Below are positions 44,977 to 52,938 of a stretch of 64,000 nucleotides of DNA, piece after piece (positions within the stretch are counted from its first letter, which is position 1; every line of letters starts with the position of its first letter). The notes under the pieces are model-generated. The model had not been told where the DNA came from. It made no database searches and saw only the letters and a list, made by a program, of their open reading frames with translations. Source of the DNA: Acidiphilium sp. PA. Lineage in GTDB: Bacteria > Pseudomonadota > Alphaproteobacteria > Acetobacterales > Acetobacteraceae. The translations under genes were made by a program, and so were the position numbers. The stretch covers positions 62,001 through 126,000 of the forward strand of contig NZ_JAIMBY010000001.1 in assembly GCF_026191915.1 (NCBI RefSeq), read 5' to 3'.

Positions 44977-45959
44977 TACCGGCAACCCGGGTCGAGGGGT
45001 TGATCGAGTAAGGCGAGGATATCGGTGGTGGCGGCGAAGCGGCAGGCGAAATCATCGGACAGGATGCAGAGGATCGACGAGAGGTCGTCGTAGAAACGGT
45101 GCAGATCGGCGCGCGAACGGACATAAGGATTGCGGCCGGGAGCCACCGAGGAGCTATGGAAACTGAGCGGCAGAATACTCTGGTCGCGGTTGAGCAGGCC
45201 CCTGACCAGGCGGATCATGGCCCGCGGGTCATTGCCCTCCGGTGAGAGGGTGATACGTTCAGCGCAGCCGATCCGCGCGAGCAAGCCGGCGAGCGGTGCC
45301 CAGGCGCCGTTCGAACGGATCAAGGCTCGGTAGAGCCGGCTGCCGACACTGCCGCCCCAGCCGACGATGGCGCGGCCGAGCGGCAGCTCGAGGATCGGCC
45401 GCCGGGCACCGAACCAGAACGGGGAAAAATCGATCCGGCTGTAGTCGGGGCCGGCTTCATCGAGCATCGAGGTTCGCGGCGCGATGCTGGTATCGATCAG
45501 GATGCCAGCCTGCTCGATCAGGGTAGCGGTCTGACGGCTGAGGCCGTAGCGGCCGGCGCGGAACACCAGCGGCGCGGCACCAAAACAGGCGGTGAAGCGC
45601 GTGCCCAGTGCGGCGAGCTTGCGGGCTTCGACCTCCGGCGCGAGATTGCCGCCGAAGGATTGCGCGGGAGTGCCATACCCTTCGAACGGCGGCGTCACCC
45701 AAGGGTGGAGCTGGATGCCCAGCGCCGCTTCACCGCGATCGCGGTAGCGGGCGAACAGGCGCACGAGATCGGGATTTTCGAGGATGGGGTAGGTGACCAG
45801 ATAGGTCGGCACCACGCCGTGCGCCGTGAAGATCGGCTGCAGATCCGCGATGCGGGTCAGGTAGGCGGTGGCGTAGTCCGTGCCTTCGGTGGGGTCCGCC
45901 CAATCAAAATCTTCCTCCGTATCGATCAGCACGGTGGCGACCCTGATGGGCTTGCGCAT
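44976..45959 (-). CDS. Polysaccharide deacetylase family protein (WalW-like)
   Basis: The 327-residue protein resembles WalW-type NodB-fold deacetylases: VATVLIDTEEDFDW carries the catalytic/metal Asp pair, LGIQLHPWVTPPF a metal histidine, FRAGRYGLSRQT the structural motif and LPLSFHSSSVAPG the late histidine. It probably removes N- or O-acetyl groups from the exopolysaccharide. No signal peptide is seen, so it may act on lipid-linked intermediates. It is the first gene of the minus-strand operon and divergent from the second acyltransferase gene. Confidence 0.82.
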   Translation of the reverse strand: MRKPIRVATVLIDTEEDFDWADPTEGTDYATAYLTRIADLQPIFTAHGVVPTYLVTYPILENPDLVRLFARYRDRGEAALGIQLHPWVTPPFEGYGTPAQSFGGNLAPEVEARKLAALGTRFTACFGAAPLVFRAGRYGLSRQTATLIEQAGILIDTSIAPRTSMLDEAGPDYSRIDFSPFWFGARRPILELPLGRAIVGWGGSVGSRLYRALIRSNGAWAPLAGLLARIGCAERITLSPEGNDPRAMIRLVRGLLNRDQSILPLSFHSSSVAPGRNPYVRSRADLHRFYDDLSSILCILSDDFACRFAATTDILALLDQPLDPGCR

Positions 45960-46031
45960 GCTCACGGGGCGGGGGTTAGGCAGGATATCCGGGAACATTG
46001 CGGCTTTCGGCAATTCCAATACGATGACACG

Positions 46032-47153
46032 ATGACATGGATGGCCGGGTCGAACAAGCGATGGACAACCGGCGGCGGGATGGTGGCGACGCTTCGCCCA
46101 GCTGGGGACGGGCAGCAATTGGGGGATCTGTGGCGGCGGGTCGAGGCCGAGGCCGATGGTTCGGTGTTCCAATCGTGGTTATGGCTGGGCTGCCGGTTCG
46201 ATGAGCGGTTTCGCCGCGCGCTGGTACTGACGATCGAGGCGGAGGGACGGATCGTTGCGATCGGGCTGCTCGGGCATGGCCAACGGCGATTCGGGCTGAG
46301 CCAGTATTGTCTCGCCGAAACAGGAGTCGCGGATGAAGACAACGTTTTCATCGAACATAACGGGCCCCTGGTGGTGCGGGACCGGCCGGCGGCGCGGGCG
46401 GCGTGGTTCGAAGCTGCGTTGCGGCCGCACGCCGGGTTAGGCTCGATGTTGCGCCTGTCAGGTGTGGGCCCCGATGATGCGGCGGCGGCGCAGCGCGCCG
46501 GCGTCACGGATGGCGGGATGCAGCGCGTGGCACCCTGGCGTGACCTTGCGCGGTTGCGCGCGACCGGCGCCGACTGCCTCGATCTTGTTTCGGCCAATAC
46601 CCGCCAGCAGATCAATCGGGCGTGGCGGCGGTATGAGGTCAGCGGTCCGATCATTGTGGCGCGGGCTGCAACGGTAGGGCAGGCCGATGCTTGGCTGGCG
46701 GCGTTGGCGGATTGGCACCGGCAGACGTGGGAGGCGCGCGGCAAAGCAGGGGCGTTCGCGGCGCGCGGATTTGAGCGGTTTCACACGGCGCTGGTGGCAC
46801 GCGGTGTTGCGTGCGGCGTGGTGGATGTGTTGCGGGTGGCGGCAGGGGCGCGCGTCATCGGGTATCTGTATAATTTCGTCTGGCGCGGCCGTGTCAGCGC
46901 CTATCAGAGCGGGTTTGCGTACAATCCCGCGCAACCCCACGAAAAGCCCGGGCTGGTATGCCACGTCGCGGCGATGCGGCATTATCAGGCGCGTGGGCTG
47001 GACGGTTATGATTTTCTGGCGGGGGATGACCGGTACAAGACCAGCCTCGCCGATCGCAGTGTGACGATGCACTGGATCACCGCGGCCCCGCGCTGGAGCA
47101 TGGCCGCGGCGATCCTGGCGACACGCGCCAGGATCGCGCGTTGGCGCGGCTGA
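46032..47153 (+). CDS. Second FemAB/BioF2-like acyltransferase
   Basis: The 373-residue protein has GNAT_acetyltran_6 features: SVFQSWLWLGCRFDE at the N terminus (acceptor-side fold), LVSANTRQQINRAWRRYEVSG, and the ending HVAAMRHYQARGLDGYDFLAGDDRYKTSLA. It is a distant homologue of the acyltransferase at 42.7-43.7 kb. The start at 46032 is one of several close ATGs; 46041 or 46080 are possible. Its stop abuts the stop of the convergent PEP-CTERM gene, and a perfect 12-bp stem lies inside its 3' end. Confidence 0.8.
   Translation: MTWMAGSNKRWTTGGGMVATLRPAGDGQQLGDLWRRVEAEADGSVFQSWLWLGCRFDERFRRALVLTIEAEGRIVAIGLLGHGQRRFGLSQYCLAETGVADEDNVFIEHNGPLVVRDRPAARAAWFEAALRPHAGLGSMLRLSGVGPDDAAAAQRAGVTDGGMQRVAPWRDLARLRATGADCLDLVSANTRQQINRAWRRYEVSGPIIVARAATVGQADAWLAALADWHRQTWEARGKAGAFAARGFERFHTALVARGVACGVVDVLRVAAGARVIGYLYNFVWRGRVSAYQSGFAYNPAQPHEKPGLVCHVAAMRHYQARGLDGYDFLAGDDRYKTSLADRSVTMHWITAAPRWSMAAAILATRARIARWRG
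47109..47137. terminator. 12-bp hairpin at convergent gene junction
   Basis: GCGATCCTGGCG (47109-47120) pairs perfectly with CGCCAGGATCGC (47126-47137). It lies within the acyltransferase coding sequence 16 bases before its stop, and just past the stop of the PEP-CTERM gene on the other strand. It may terminate the PEP-CTERM transcript, though no T-tract follows. Confidence 0.45.
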
Positions 47154-47825
47154 TCAGGCGCGATTACGGTTACGGCGGCGCAAGGCGAGGCCCAGGCCGA
47201 GCAGACCGGTGCCAAGCAGCGCAAGGGAACCAGGTTCGGGGACGTTCACAGACCCGTCAAGACTCACAGACGTGTCGCCAGAGACGTTCGGCGTGATGGT
47301 GATGGCCTGCGTGATGGAGTAAAGATCAGTCCCGGTATTGTATGCGCCATCATAAACGTTGGCGACGTTGAGACCGGAGATGGTTTTGCTGCCGAGCACC
47401 GTACCGCTGTAAATCGCGTTGGTCGAAGAGCCGTAAAGCGTATATTCGAGCGACGCTGCGGCAGGCGTGTTGTTTGTATTATTTGTCAATTGACCGGAAA
47501 TTGATTGAATTTCTGCGCCCGTAAGACCACTCTCCGTCAGGTAGACCGTTACCGGCGCCGTGATGGACCCACCCCCATCGATATTAAGATCAAAATTGAC
47601 GAACTGGCCGAAGTTGGTTTGACCGGTAACGGTGGCCTGCACAACGGCGTTGCTAATTGATCCCGTCGTTACGATACCATAACCTGACGCCAGAGTGGTA
47701 ATTGATCCGCCGTTGATCGAATAACCCAGGGTCAGCAACGGTGCGATTGGACCAGCCAGGGCGGCCGATGCAAAACCGGCGATGGAAGCGACACTGAATA
47801 CGGAAGCGAGCAAAAGTCTTTTCAT
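47154..47825 (-). CDS. PEP-CTERM sorting domain protein
   Basis: The 223-residue protein has a signal peptide (MKRLLLASVFSVASIAGF to ASAALA), a Ser/Thr/Gly/Asn-rich beta-type body and a classic C-terminal sorting signal: VPEPGSLALLGTGLLGLG, a hydrophobic helix, then RRRNRNRA. Such proteins are exported and processed by an exosortase, and are tied to exopolysaccharide production. The ATG at 47825 has AGGA upstream and a sigma-54 promoter 40-55 bases before it. The gene lies at the end of the polysaccharide locus; no exosortase gene is visible here. The only cysteine-free body and low complexity suggest a surface or matrix role. Confidence 0.93.
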   Translation of the reverse strand: MKRLLLASVFSVASIAGFASAALAGPIAPLLTLGYSINGGSITTLASGYGIVTTGSISNAVVQATVTGQTNFGQFVNFDLNIDGGGSITAPVTVYLTESGLTGAEIQSISGQLTNNTNNTPAAASLEYTLYGSSTNAIYSGTVLGSKTISGLNVANVYDGAYNTGTDLYSITQAITITPNVSGDTSVSLDGSVNVPEPGSLALLGTGLLGLGLALRRRNRNRA

Positions 47826-47862
47826 CGGAATGTCCTATAGAAGGTTAAGCCTGACATTCCTA

Positions 47863-47879
47863 AGCAAACTTCGTGCCAA
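47863..47879 (-). promoter_or_regulatory. Sigma-54 (RpoN) promoter of the PEP-CTERM gene
   Basis: On the minus strand TTGGCACGAAGTTTGCT matches the consensus YTGGCACGRNNNTTGCW at every fixed position, with exact GG-N10-GC spacing. Transcription would start near 47852, giving a 5' leader of about 27 bases containing the AGGA ribosome binding site. PEP-CTERM genes in other bacteria are reported to be under RpoN with the PrsK/PrsR two-component pair, so the match is biologically consistent. Confidence 0.8.
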
Positions 47880-47998
47880 ATAATTAATGTTTATTTTTCA
47901 AACTCTTAATCGTTTCATATCTGGATAGATGTAAGAAATACTGACAGAAATTTCTACATCGTTACTTAAATAATAAAATTTTGTCTAATTATTATAAC
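47880..47998. other. AT-rich gap upstream of the sigma-54 site
   Basis: This gap is strongly AT-rich compared with its surroundings. It would hold any enhancer site for the sigma-54 activator. AGAAATTTCT (47945-47954) is a small palindrome in it, but I cannot assign an activator. Confidence 0.4.
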
Positions 47999-48571
47999 TT
48001 ATTCCGGAATACCAACTCTAAACGCTTTTATTGTCATTGAAATCAGCCCGTAGTAGCCGAGCACACCGACCAGGTCGACCACGCCACGGTCGCCGATTGC
48101 GTGGCGGGCTATTGCATAGGTCTCGTCGGATATCGCGCGAGTGTGGAGCAGTTCGCGCGCAAAATCGTGGACCGCCTGGGCGTCAGGTTCGGTGAAGATC
48201 GGTTGATCGCCCGCCTTGACGGCCGCGATGATCGCAGGTGCAATCCCGGCCGCCTCGGCGATCGGGGCATGGACGTGCCATTCGAACCCGGCTTGCCAGA
48301 AGGCACCCATGACCAGGATGGCGAGTTCGGACAGGCGCGGCGGCAGGGAGGAGCCGAAGCGGCAGTATTCGCCAAGCGCTTGGGCGCGGTTGGCGAGCTC
48401 GGCGCTGTGCAGCCAGACCGCAAGCGGGCCCTCGACCTTGCCGCGCGGGCCGGCGGCGATGGCATCATGGGCGGCGCGCTGGGCTTCGCTCATGCGGGCC
48501 GGATCAGGCAGGCCGAGGCGCTGGGGACCCGTTGCCTCGCCGAAAATCTTGCCGGGGGGGTGCGGGCTCAA
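47999..48571 (-). CDS. Carboxymuconolactone decarboxylase-like protein
   Basis: The 190-residue protein belongs to the AhpD/CMD-like family ([32 protein letters not shown], then the helical repeat ending [17 protein letters not shown]). It lacks the CxxC redox pair of AhpD, so peroxidase activity is unlikely. The start is a TTG overlapping the purH stop (TTGA), the best fit to the family N terminus. Function unknown; probably last in the purH transcript. Confidence 0.8.
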   Translation of the reverse strand: MSPHPPGKIFGEATGPQRLGLPDPARMSEAQRAAHDAIAAGPRGKVEGPLAVWLHSAELANRAQALGEYCRFGSSLPPRLSELAILVMGAFWQAGFEWHVHAPIAEAAGIAPAIIAAVKAGDQPIFTEPDAQAVHDFARELLHTRAISDETYAIARHAIGDRGVVDLVGVLGYYGLISMTIKAFRVGIPE

Positions 48572-50160
48572 TGGCGGAAATGCCGCATACCGGTGAAGAC
48601 CATCGCGATGCCGGCTGCATCGGCCGCGGCGATCACCTCCGCATCGCGGATCGACCCACCGGGCTGAATGACGGCGGTCGCCCCCGCTTCGATCGCTGCG
48701 ATCAGGCCATCGGCAAAGGGGAAAAACGCATCGGAGGCGACAACCGAGCCGGCAATGCTCTCCCCCCCTTTCAGGACGGCGATACGTGAGGAATCCACTC
48801 GGCTCATCTGACCGGCACCGATCCCTGTGGTGGCACCGGCGCGCGCATAGATGATCGCGTTTGATTTGACGTGCTTCGCCACGCGGAACGCGAACAGAAG
48901 ATCGTCGAACTCCGCATTGCTCGGCGCGCGCTGGGTCACGATTTTCAGGTCATCGCGCGCGATGCGGCCGGCATCACGGGTCTGCACCAAATAACCGCCT
49001 GCGACGCTACGAAATGTCAGCCCATCGGAACTGGGGTCCGGCACGGCCCCGGCGATCAGGAGGCGGAGGTTTTTCTTACGGGCAAGCAGGGCGATCGCTT
49101 CGGGTTCAGCGTCGGGTGCGATGATCACTTCGGAGAAAATACTAGCCATTTTTTCAGCTGATACGGCATCGAGACGGCGGTTGACGGCGATGATGCCGCC
49201 AAAGGCGCTGACCGGATCGCAGGCGAGGGCACGATCCCAGGCTTGCGCGAGGTCGGCACCTGTCGCCACACCACAAGGGTTCGCGTGCTTGACGATGACG
49301 ACGGCCGGACGCTCGAACTCGGCGACACATTCATAGGCAGCATCGGTATCGTTAATATTGTTGTAGGACAATTCCTTGCCCTGCAACTGCCGCGCGGTCG
49401 CCACGCCAGGACGGTCGCCGGTCTTGTAGAAGGCGGCGACCTGATGGGGGTTTTCGCCGTAGCGCAGCGCCTGGTGCTTGAGCCCGGCGATCGCAAGGCG
49501 CGCAGGAAAAATCTCGCCGGTCTGCGGCGGCACGGTTTCCGTCACGCGCAGATCGGGGTCGGCATCGCCGTTGCGGGCGGTGAACCAGGTGGCGATCGCT
49601 GCGTCGTAGGTGGCGGTGCGGGTGTAGGCGGCGGCGGCGTAATGGCGGCGCTGGGTCAGGGTGGTGCCCCCGGCGGCGAGGGCGGCGGTCAGATCGGGGT
49701 ATTGGGCCGGATCGGTGATGACGGTGACGGAATCGTGGTTTTTTGCCGCCGCGCGGATCAGCGCCGGGCCGCCGATATCGATATTTTCGACGCATTCGTC
49801 GAACGCGGCCCCTTTGGCGACGGTCTGCTCGAACGGGTAGAGGTTGACGACCAGCAGATCGATCGGCGGGATGCCGTGCTCGGCCATCTGGGCGACATGG
49901 GCCGGCAGGTCGCGCCGTCCGAGCAGGCCGCCGTGCAGTTTCGGCACGAGGGTTTTGACCCTACCATCGAGCATTTCGGGCACGCCGGTGTAGTCGGCGA
50001 CTTCGATGACGGGAATGCCAGCGTCGCGCAAGGTTTTCGCCGAGCCGCCGGTGGACAGGATTTCGACGCCGCAGCCGGCCAGGGCGCGGCCGAGATCGAG
50101 CAGACCGGTCTTGTCGGACACCGAGATCAGCGCCCGCTGGATCGTGATTTTATCGTGCAT
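48568..50160 (-). CDS. purH: Bifunctional AICAR transformylase/IMP cyclohydrolase
   Basis: The 530-residue enzyme performs the last two steps of IMP synthesis. The N-terminal cyclohydrolase domain has [46 protein letters not shown]; the transformylase domain has [41 protein letters not shown], and the C-terminal [15 protein letters not shown]. Full length. A degenerate copy of the palindromic repeat lies upstream, between it and creA. Confidence 0.97.
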   Translation of the reverse strand: MHDKITIQRALISVSDKTGLLDLGRALAGCGVEILSTGGSAKTLRDAGIPVIEVADYTGVPEMLDGRVKTLVPKLHGGLLGRRDLPAHVAQMAEHGIPPIDLLVVNLYPFEQTVAKGAAFDECVENIDIGGPALIRAAAKNHDSVTVITDPAQYPDLTAALAAGGTTLTQRRHYAAAAYTRTATYDAAIATWFTARNGDADPDLRVTETVPPQTGEIFPARLAIAGLKHQALRYGENPHQVAAFYKTGDRPGVATARQLQGKELSYNNINDTDAAYECVAEFERPAVVIVKHANPCGVATGADLAQAWDRALACDPVSAFGGIIAVNRRLDAVSAEKMASIFSEVIIAPDAEPEAIALLARKKNLRLLIAGAVPDPSSDGLTFRSVAGGYLVQTRDAGRIARDDLKIVTQRAPSNAEFDDLLFAFRVAKHVKSNAIIYARAGATTGIGAGQMSRVDSSRIAVLKGGESIAGSVVASDAFFPFADGLIAAIEAGATAVIQPGGSIRDAEVIAAADAAGIAMVFTGMRHFRH

Positions 50161-50212
50161 ACAGAGCCTTCAAATCGGCGGAAACGGTTTCAACGGCACA
50201 GAACGAAAGGAC

Positions 50213-50250
50213 AGAAGTTTTTTGTTTTTTTTAAAAGGTGTTGGCTTGCC
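50213..50250 (-). repeat. AT-rich palindromic repeat, copy C (degenerate)
   Basis: AGAAGTTTTTTGTTTTTTTTAAAAGGTGTTGGC is a decayed version of copy B in the same orientation. It lies just past the creA stop (50262). Confidence 0.6.
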
Positions 50251-50261
50251 TTGATCTTTTA

Positions 50262-50750
50262 TCAGCCTCCGCTGACCGGCACGGCGGATACCGCATTAGC
50301 CGGCGAGCCGTGGATGATTTTCGTGCTGATCAGCATATAGACCACCGCCTTGTGATCGGGGTCGACCAGGCGATAGAGGTTGAAGTGCTTGACGAGGAAC
50401 GAGGCAGAGATCGCCGCGATCTGTTTTTTTGCCGGCAGCCCGGTCGGTAGCGTGACCGGGCCGGTGGCGATGCAGGAGAGTGCGAATCGCGACGGGTCGG
50501 TCGCGACGCCGAGGCTGCCCTTGACGCCGCCGGTTTTGGCGAAGCTGGCGTAACAGGCGACGTTGGGGAGTTTCGGATCTTCCAGCCGTTCGACGACGAC
50601 CTTGTCGTCGGCCCCCAGGAGCCGGAAATTGGTCGAAACCGCGCCGATCCGTGTTTCGGCGTGCGCAATGCCGATGGTGGCTGCCATCGGCCGTGCCGCG
50701 AGGCCGATCAGCGCCGCTACGGCGATCAGGCGTCCGACAGAAAATTTCAT
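50262..50750 (-). CDS. creA: CreA family protein
   Basis: The 162-residue protein has a signal peptide (LIAVAALIGLAARPMAA) and the CreA pattern: NFRLLGADDKVVVERLEDPKLPNVACYAS, GVATDPSRFALSCIATGPV and the ending YMLISTKIIHGSPANAVSAVP. CreA is a periplasmic protein of unknown function, named from a catabolite-regulation locus. Its start overlaps the stop of the upstream glycosyltransferase (ATGA), an uncommon pairing. Confidence 0.9.
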   Translation of the reverse strand: MKFSVGRLIAVAALIGLAARPMAATIGIAHAETRIGAVSTNFRLLGADDKVVVERLEDPKLPNVACYASFAKTGGVKGSLGVATDPSRFALSCIATGPVTLPTGLPAKKQIAAISASFLVKHFNLYRLVDPDHKAVVYMLISTKIIHGSPANAVSAVPVSGG

Positions 50751-51874
50751 CGCCCTGCTCCTTGTGTGATAGCGCGTTCATAGACCGTGAGCGTCTCGGC
50801 GCAAATAACCGGCTCGGCATAAAGCTGCGCCGCCCGTGCGCGCCCGGCCTGACCCAGCGTTGCACGCAGCGACGGATCGGCGATCAGACGCGCGAGGGCG
50901 GCGGCGAGGGCCGGTGCATCGCGCGGTGGCACCAGCAGGCCGGTCCGGTCCGCGGCCACCGCGTCGCGGCAGCCGGTTACATCGGTCGCAACGCACGGCA
51001 GGCCGCACGCCATGGCTTCCAGCAGGAATTTCGGCAAGCCTTCGCGGTACGAAGGCAGACAGGCGATGTGGCAGGTCGCGAACAGGGCCGCCATGTCATC
51101 GCAACGGCCAATCCAGGTCACATGGCGAGCGGCGCGCAGATCGGCTTCGGCCAGCGAGGCGGGATTGCCGGGGTCCGGCATGCCGGCAAGAATGAATTCC
51201 GCCCCCTGCCCGTGCAGAATCGCCGCGGCCTCGATGAATTCGCGGATGCCTTTGTCGCGCAGCATACGGGCACCCAGCACGATGCGGATGGGCGCGGCGT
51301 TCGGCACGTGGGGCCTGAACCGCACGAGATCGACGCCGGCGCCACGGATCAGAGCGGTATGATCGGCGCGGATGGCACCGGCTGAGATCATCGCGCGGCG
51401 ATCTTCCTCGTTTTCGAACACCGCAATGGCACCGCGCGCACCGATGGTCGCCCGCAGGGCCGTGCTGACGAACGGCCGCAGCAGGCGTGCCTTGGCGCTG
51501 CGCGAGGCGAACACGAATCCCTGCCCGACCGGGGCGTTGATGATGGCCGGAACGCCCGCGATGCGGGCGGCGATGCTGCCGAGCAGAATGGGTTTGAGGG
51601 CGACATGGTGGACCAGATCGGGGCGGAGTTCTCGGTAGAGTGCGGCGATGCGCCGGGCCAGGCCAAATTCCGCGATCGGGTCGAGCCGGGCGCGCTTGAA
51701 ATCGACGCCGTGGATATCGAAGCCCTCGGCGCGCAAGCCAGAAGCTGCGGCGCCGGTGCGGGTAATGACCGAGACGTGCCACCCGGCCGCGCGGGCGGCG
51801 CGGGCGCGGGCATAGAAATGCGAAGCGAAAAACCAGTCCTCGCCGATCAGATAGACGAGGTGGCGGGAGCGCAT
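50747..51874 (-). CDS. GT4 family glycosyltransferase
   Basis: The 375-residue GT-B protein has LVYLIGEDWFFASHFYARA, LVHHVALKPILLGSIAARI, RIVLGARMLRDKGIREFIEA and LPSYREGLPKFLLEAMACGLPCVATDVTG. It resembles N,N'-diacetylbacillosaminyl/galactosyl-type WbpL-associated transferases, but the donor is unknown. It lies between galE and creA, and coupling to creA suggests one transcript with galE. Confidence 0.9.
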   Translation of the reverse strand: MRSRHLVYLIGEDWFFASHFYARARAARAAGWHVSVITRTGAAASGLRAEGFDIHGVDFKRARLDPIAEFGLARRIAALYRELRPDLVHHVALKPILLGSIAARIAGVPAIINAPVGQGFVFASRSAKARLLRPFVSTALRATIGARGAIAVFENEEDRRAMISAGAIRADHTALIRGAGVDLVRFRPHVPNAAPIRIVLGARMLRDKGIREFIEAAAILHGQGAEFILAGMPDPGNPASLAEADLRAARHVTWIGRCDDMAALFATCHIACLPSYREGLPKFLLEAMACGLPCVATDVTGCRDAVAADRTGLLVPPRDAPALAAALARLIADPSLRATLGQAGRARAAQLYAEPVICAETLTVYERAITQGAGR

Positions 51875-51914
51875 AGCAAGGTCACGGTAATGGGGGCGCG
51901 CGGACGCATGGCGC

Positions 51915-52934
51915 TCACGCGGACTGGTTGGTCAGGGCGATTTTGCTCTGCCAGCGCCAAGCGTCTCGGCACATGTCTTCGATGCCACGGGTCGCGCGCC
52001 AGCCGAGCAGAGCCTCAGCCCGCGCAGGGTCGGCGTAGCAGGCACCGACGTCGCCGGGGCGGCGCGGGGCGATTTTGTACGGAACCTTGATACCGGTCGC
52101 CGCCTCGAATGCGCTGATCATGTCGAATACCGAGTAACCGGTGCCGGTGCCGAGGTTGACGGTGAAATCGCCGTCATGGGCGAGCACGCGGCGCAGTGCG
52201 GCTTCATGGGCCTCGGCGAGGTCCATGATATGGATGAAGTCACGCACGCCCGAGCCATCATGCGTCGGGTAGTCGTTGCCGAATACATTCAAATGCGGCC
52301 GCCGGCCTTCGGCGGTCTGGCAGAGATAGGGCATCAGATTGGCCGGCACGCCGCTGGGATCTTCGCCGATCACGCCGGAAGGATGCGCGCCGACCGGGTT
52401 GAAATAACGAAGCACCGCCGCCGCCTGCAACGTGCCGGTCCGCACCAGATCGGTGATCATGCCTTCCATCACCAACTTGGTGCGGCCATAGACATTCGTG
52501 ACGCGCAGGACCGCACCTTCGGTGATTGGGCAGACATCCGGCTCGCCGTAGACAGTGGCGGAGGATGAGAACACAATGCGCCCGATGCCGGCCCGGTGCA
52601 TCGCGGCCAGCAGGCGCACGGTGCCGACGATGTTGGCATCGTAATAGAGAAGAGGATCGGCCTCGCTCTCGCCAACCGCTTTTTTCGCCGCGAAATGAAT
52701 GACCGCATCGATCGGGAATGCGGCCAGGGCGGCGGCCATTGCCGCTTCGTCGCGAATATCCGCCTCGATCAGGGGCACCGAAACACCGGTGATCCGGTGC
52801 AGGCGGGACGGCACATCGCGCGCGGCGTTCGAGAAATCGTCGAGCAACACGACATCGTAGCCGCGCTCGAGCAGTACGACCGCCGTATGCGAGCCAATGA
52901 AGCCGGCGCCCCCGGTCAAAAGAATGCGTGCCAT
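51915..52934 (-). CDS. galE: UDP-glucose 4-epimerase
   Basis: The 339-residue short-chain dehydrogenase/reductase has the NAD site LLTGGAGFIGSHTAV, FSSSATVYG with the catalytic Ser, the YGRTKLVMEG YxxxK pair, and HDGSGVRDFIHIMDLA. It interconverts UDP-glucose and UDP-galactose and would supply precursors for the polysaccharide locus. It starts 4 bases after the heparinase-like gene. Confidence 0.93.
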   Translation of the reverse strand: MARILLTGGAGFIGSHTAVVLLERGYDVVLLDDFSNAARDVPSRLHRITGVSVPLIEADIRDEAAMAAALAAFPIDAVIHFAAKKAVGESEADPLLYYDANIVGTVRLLAAMHRAGIGRIVFSSSATVYGEPDVCPITEGAVLRVTNVYGRTKLVMEGMITDLVRTGTLQAAAVLRYFNPVGAHPSGVIGEDPSGVPANLMPYLCQTAEGRRPHLNVFGNDYPTHDGSGVRDFIHIMDLAEAHEAALRRVLAHDGDFTVNLGTGTGYSVFDMISAFEAATGIKVPYKIAPRRPGDVGACYADPARAEALLGWRATRGIEDMCRDAWRWQSKIALTNQSA

Positions 52935-52938
52935 GCGA

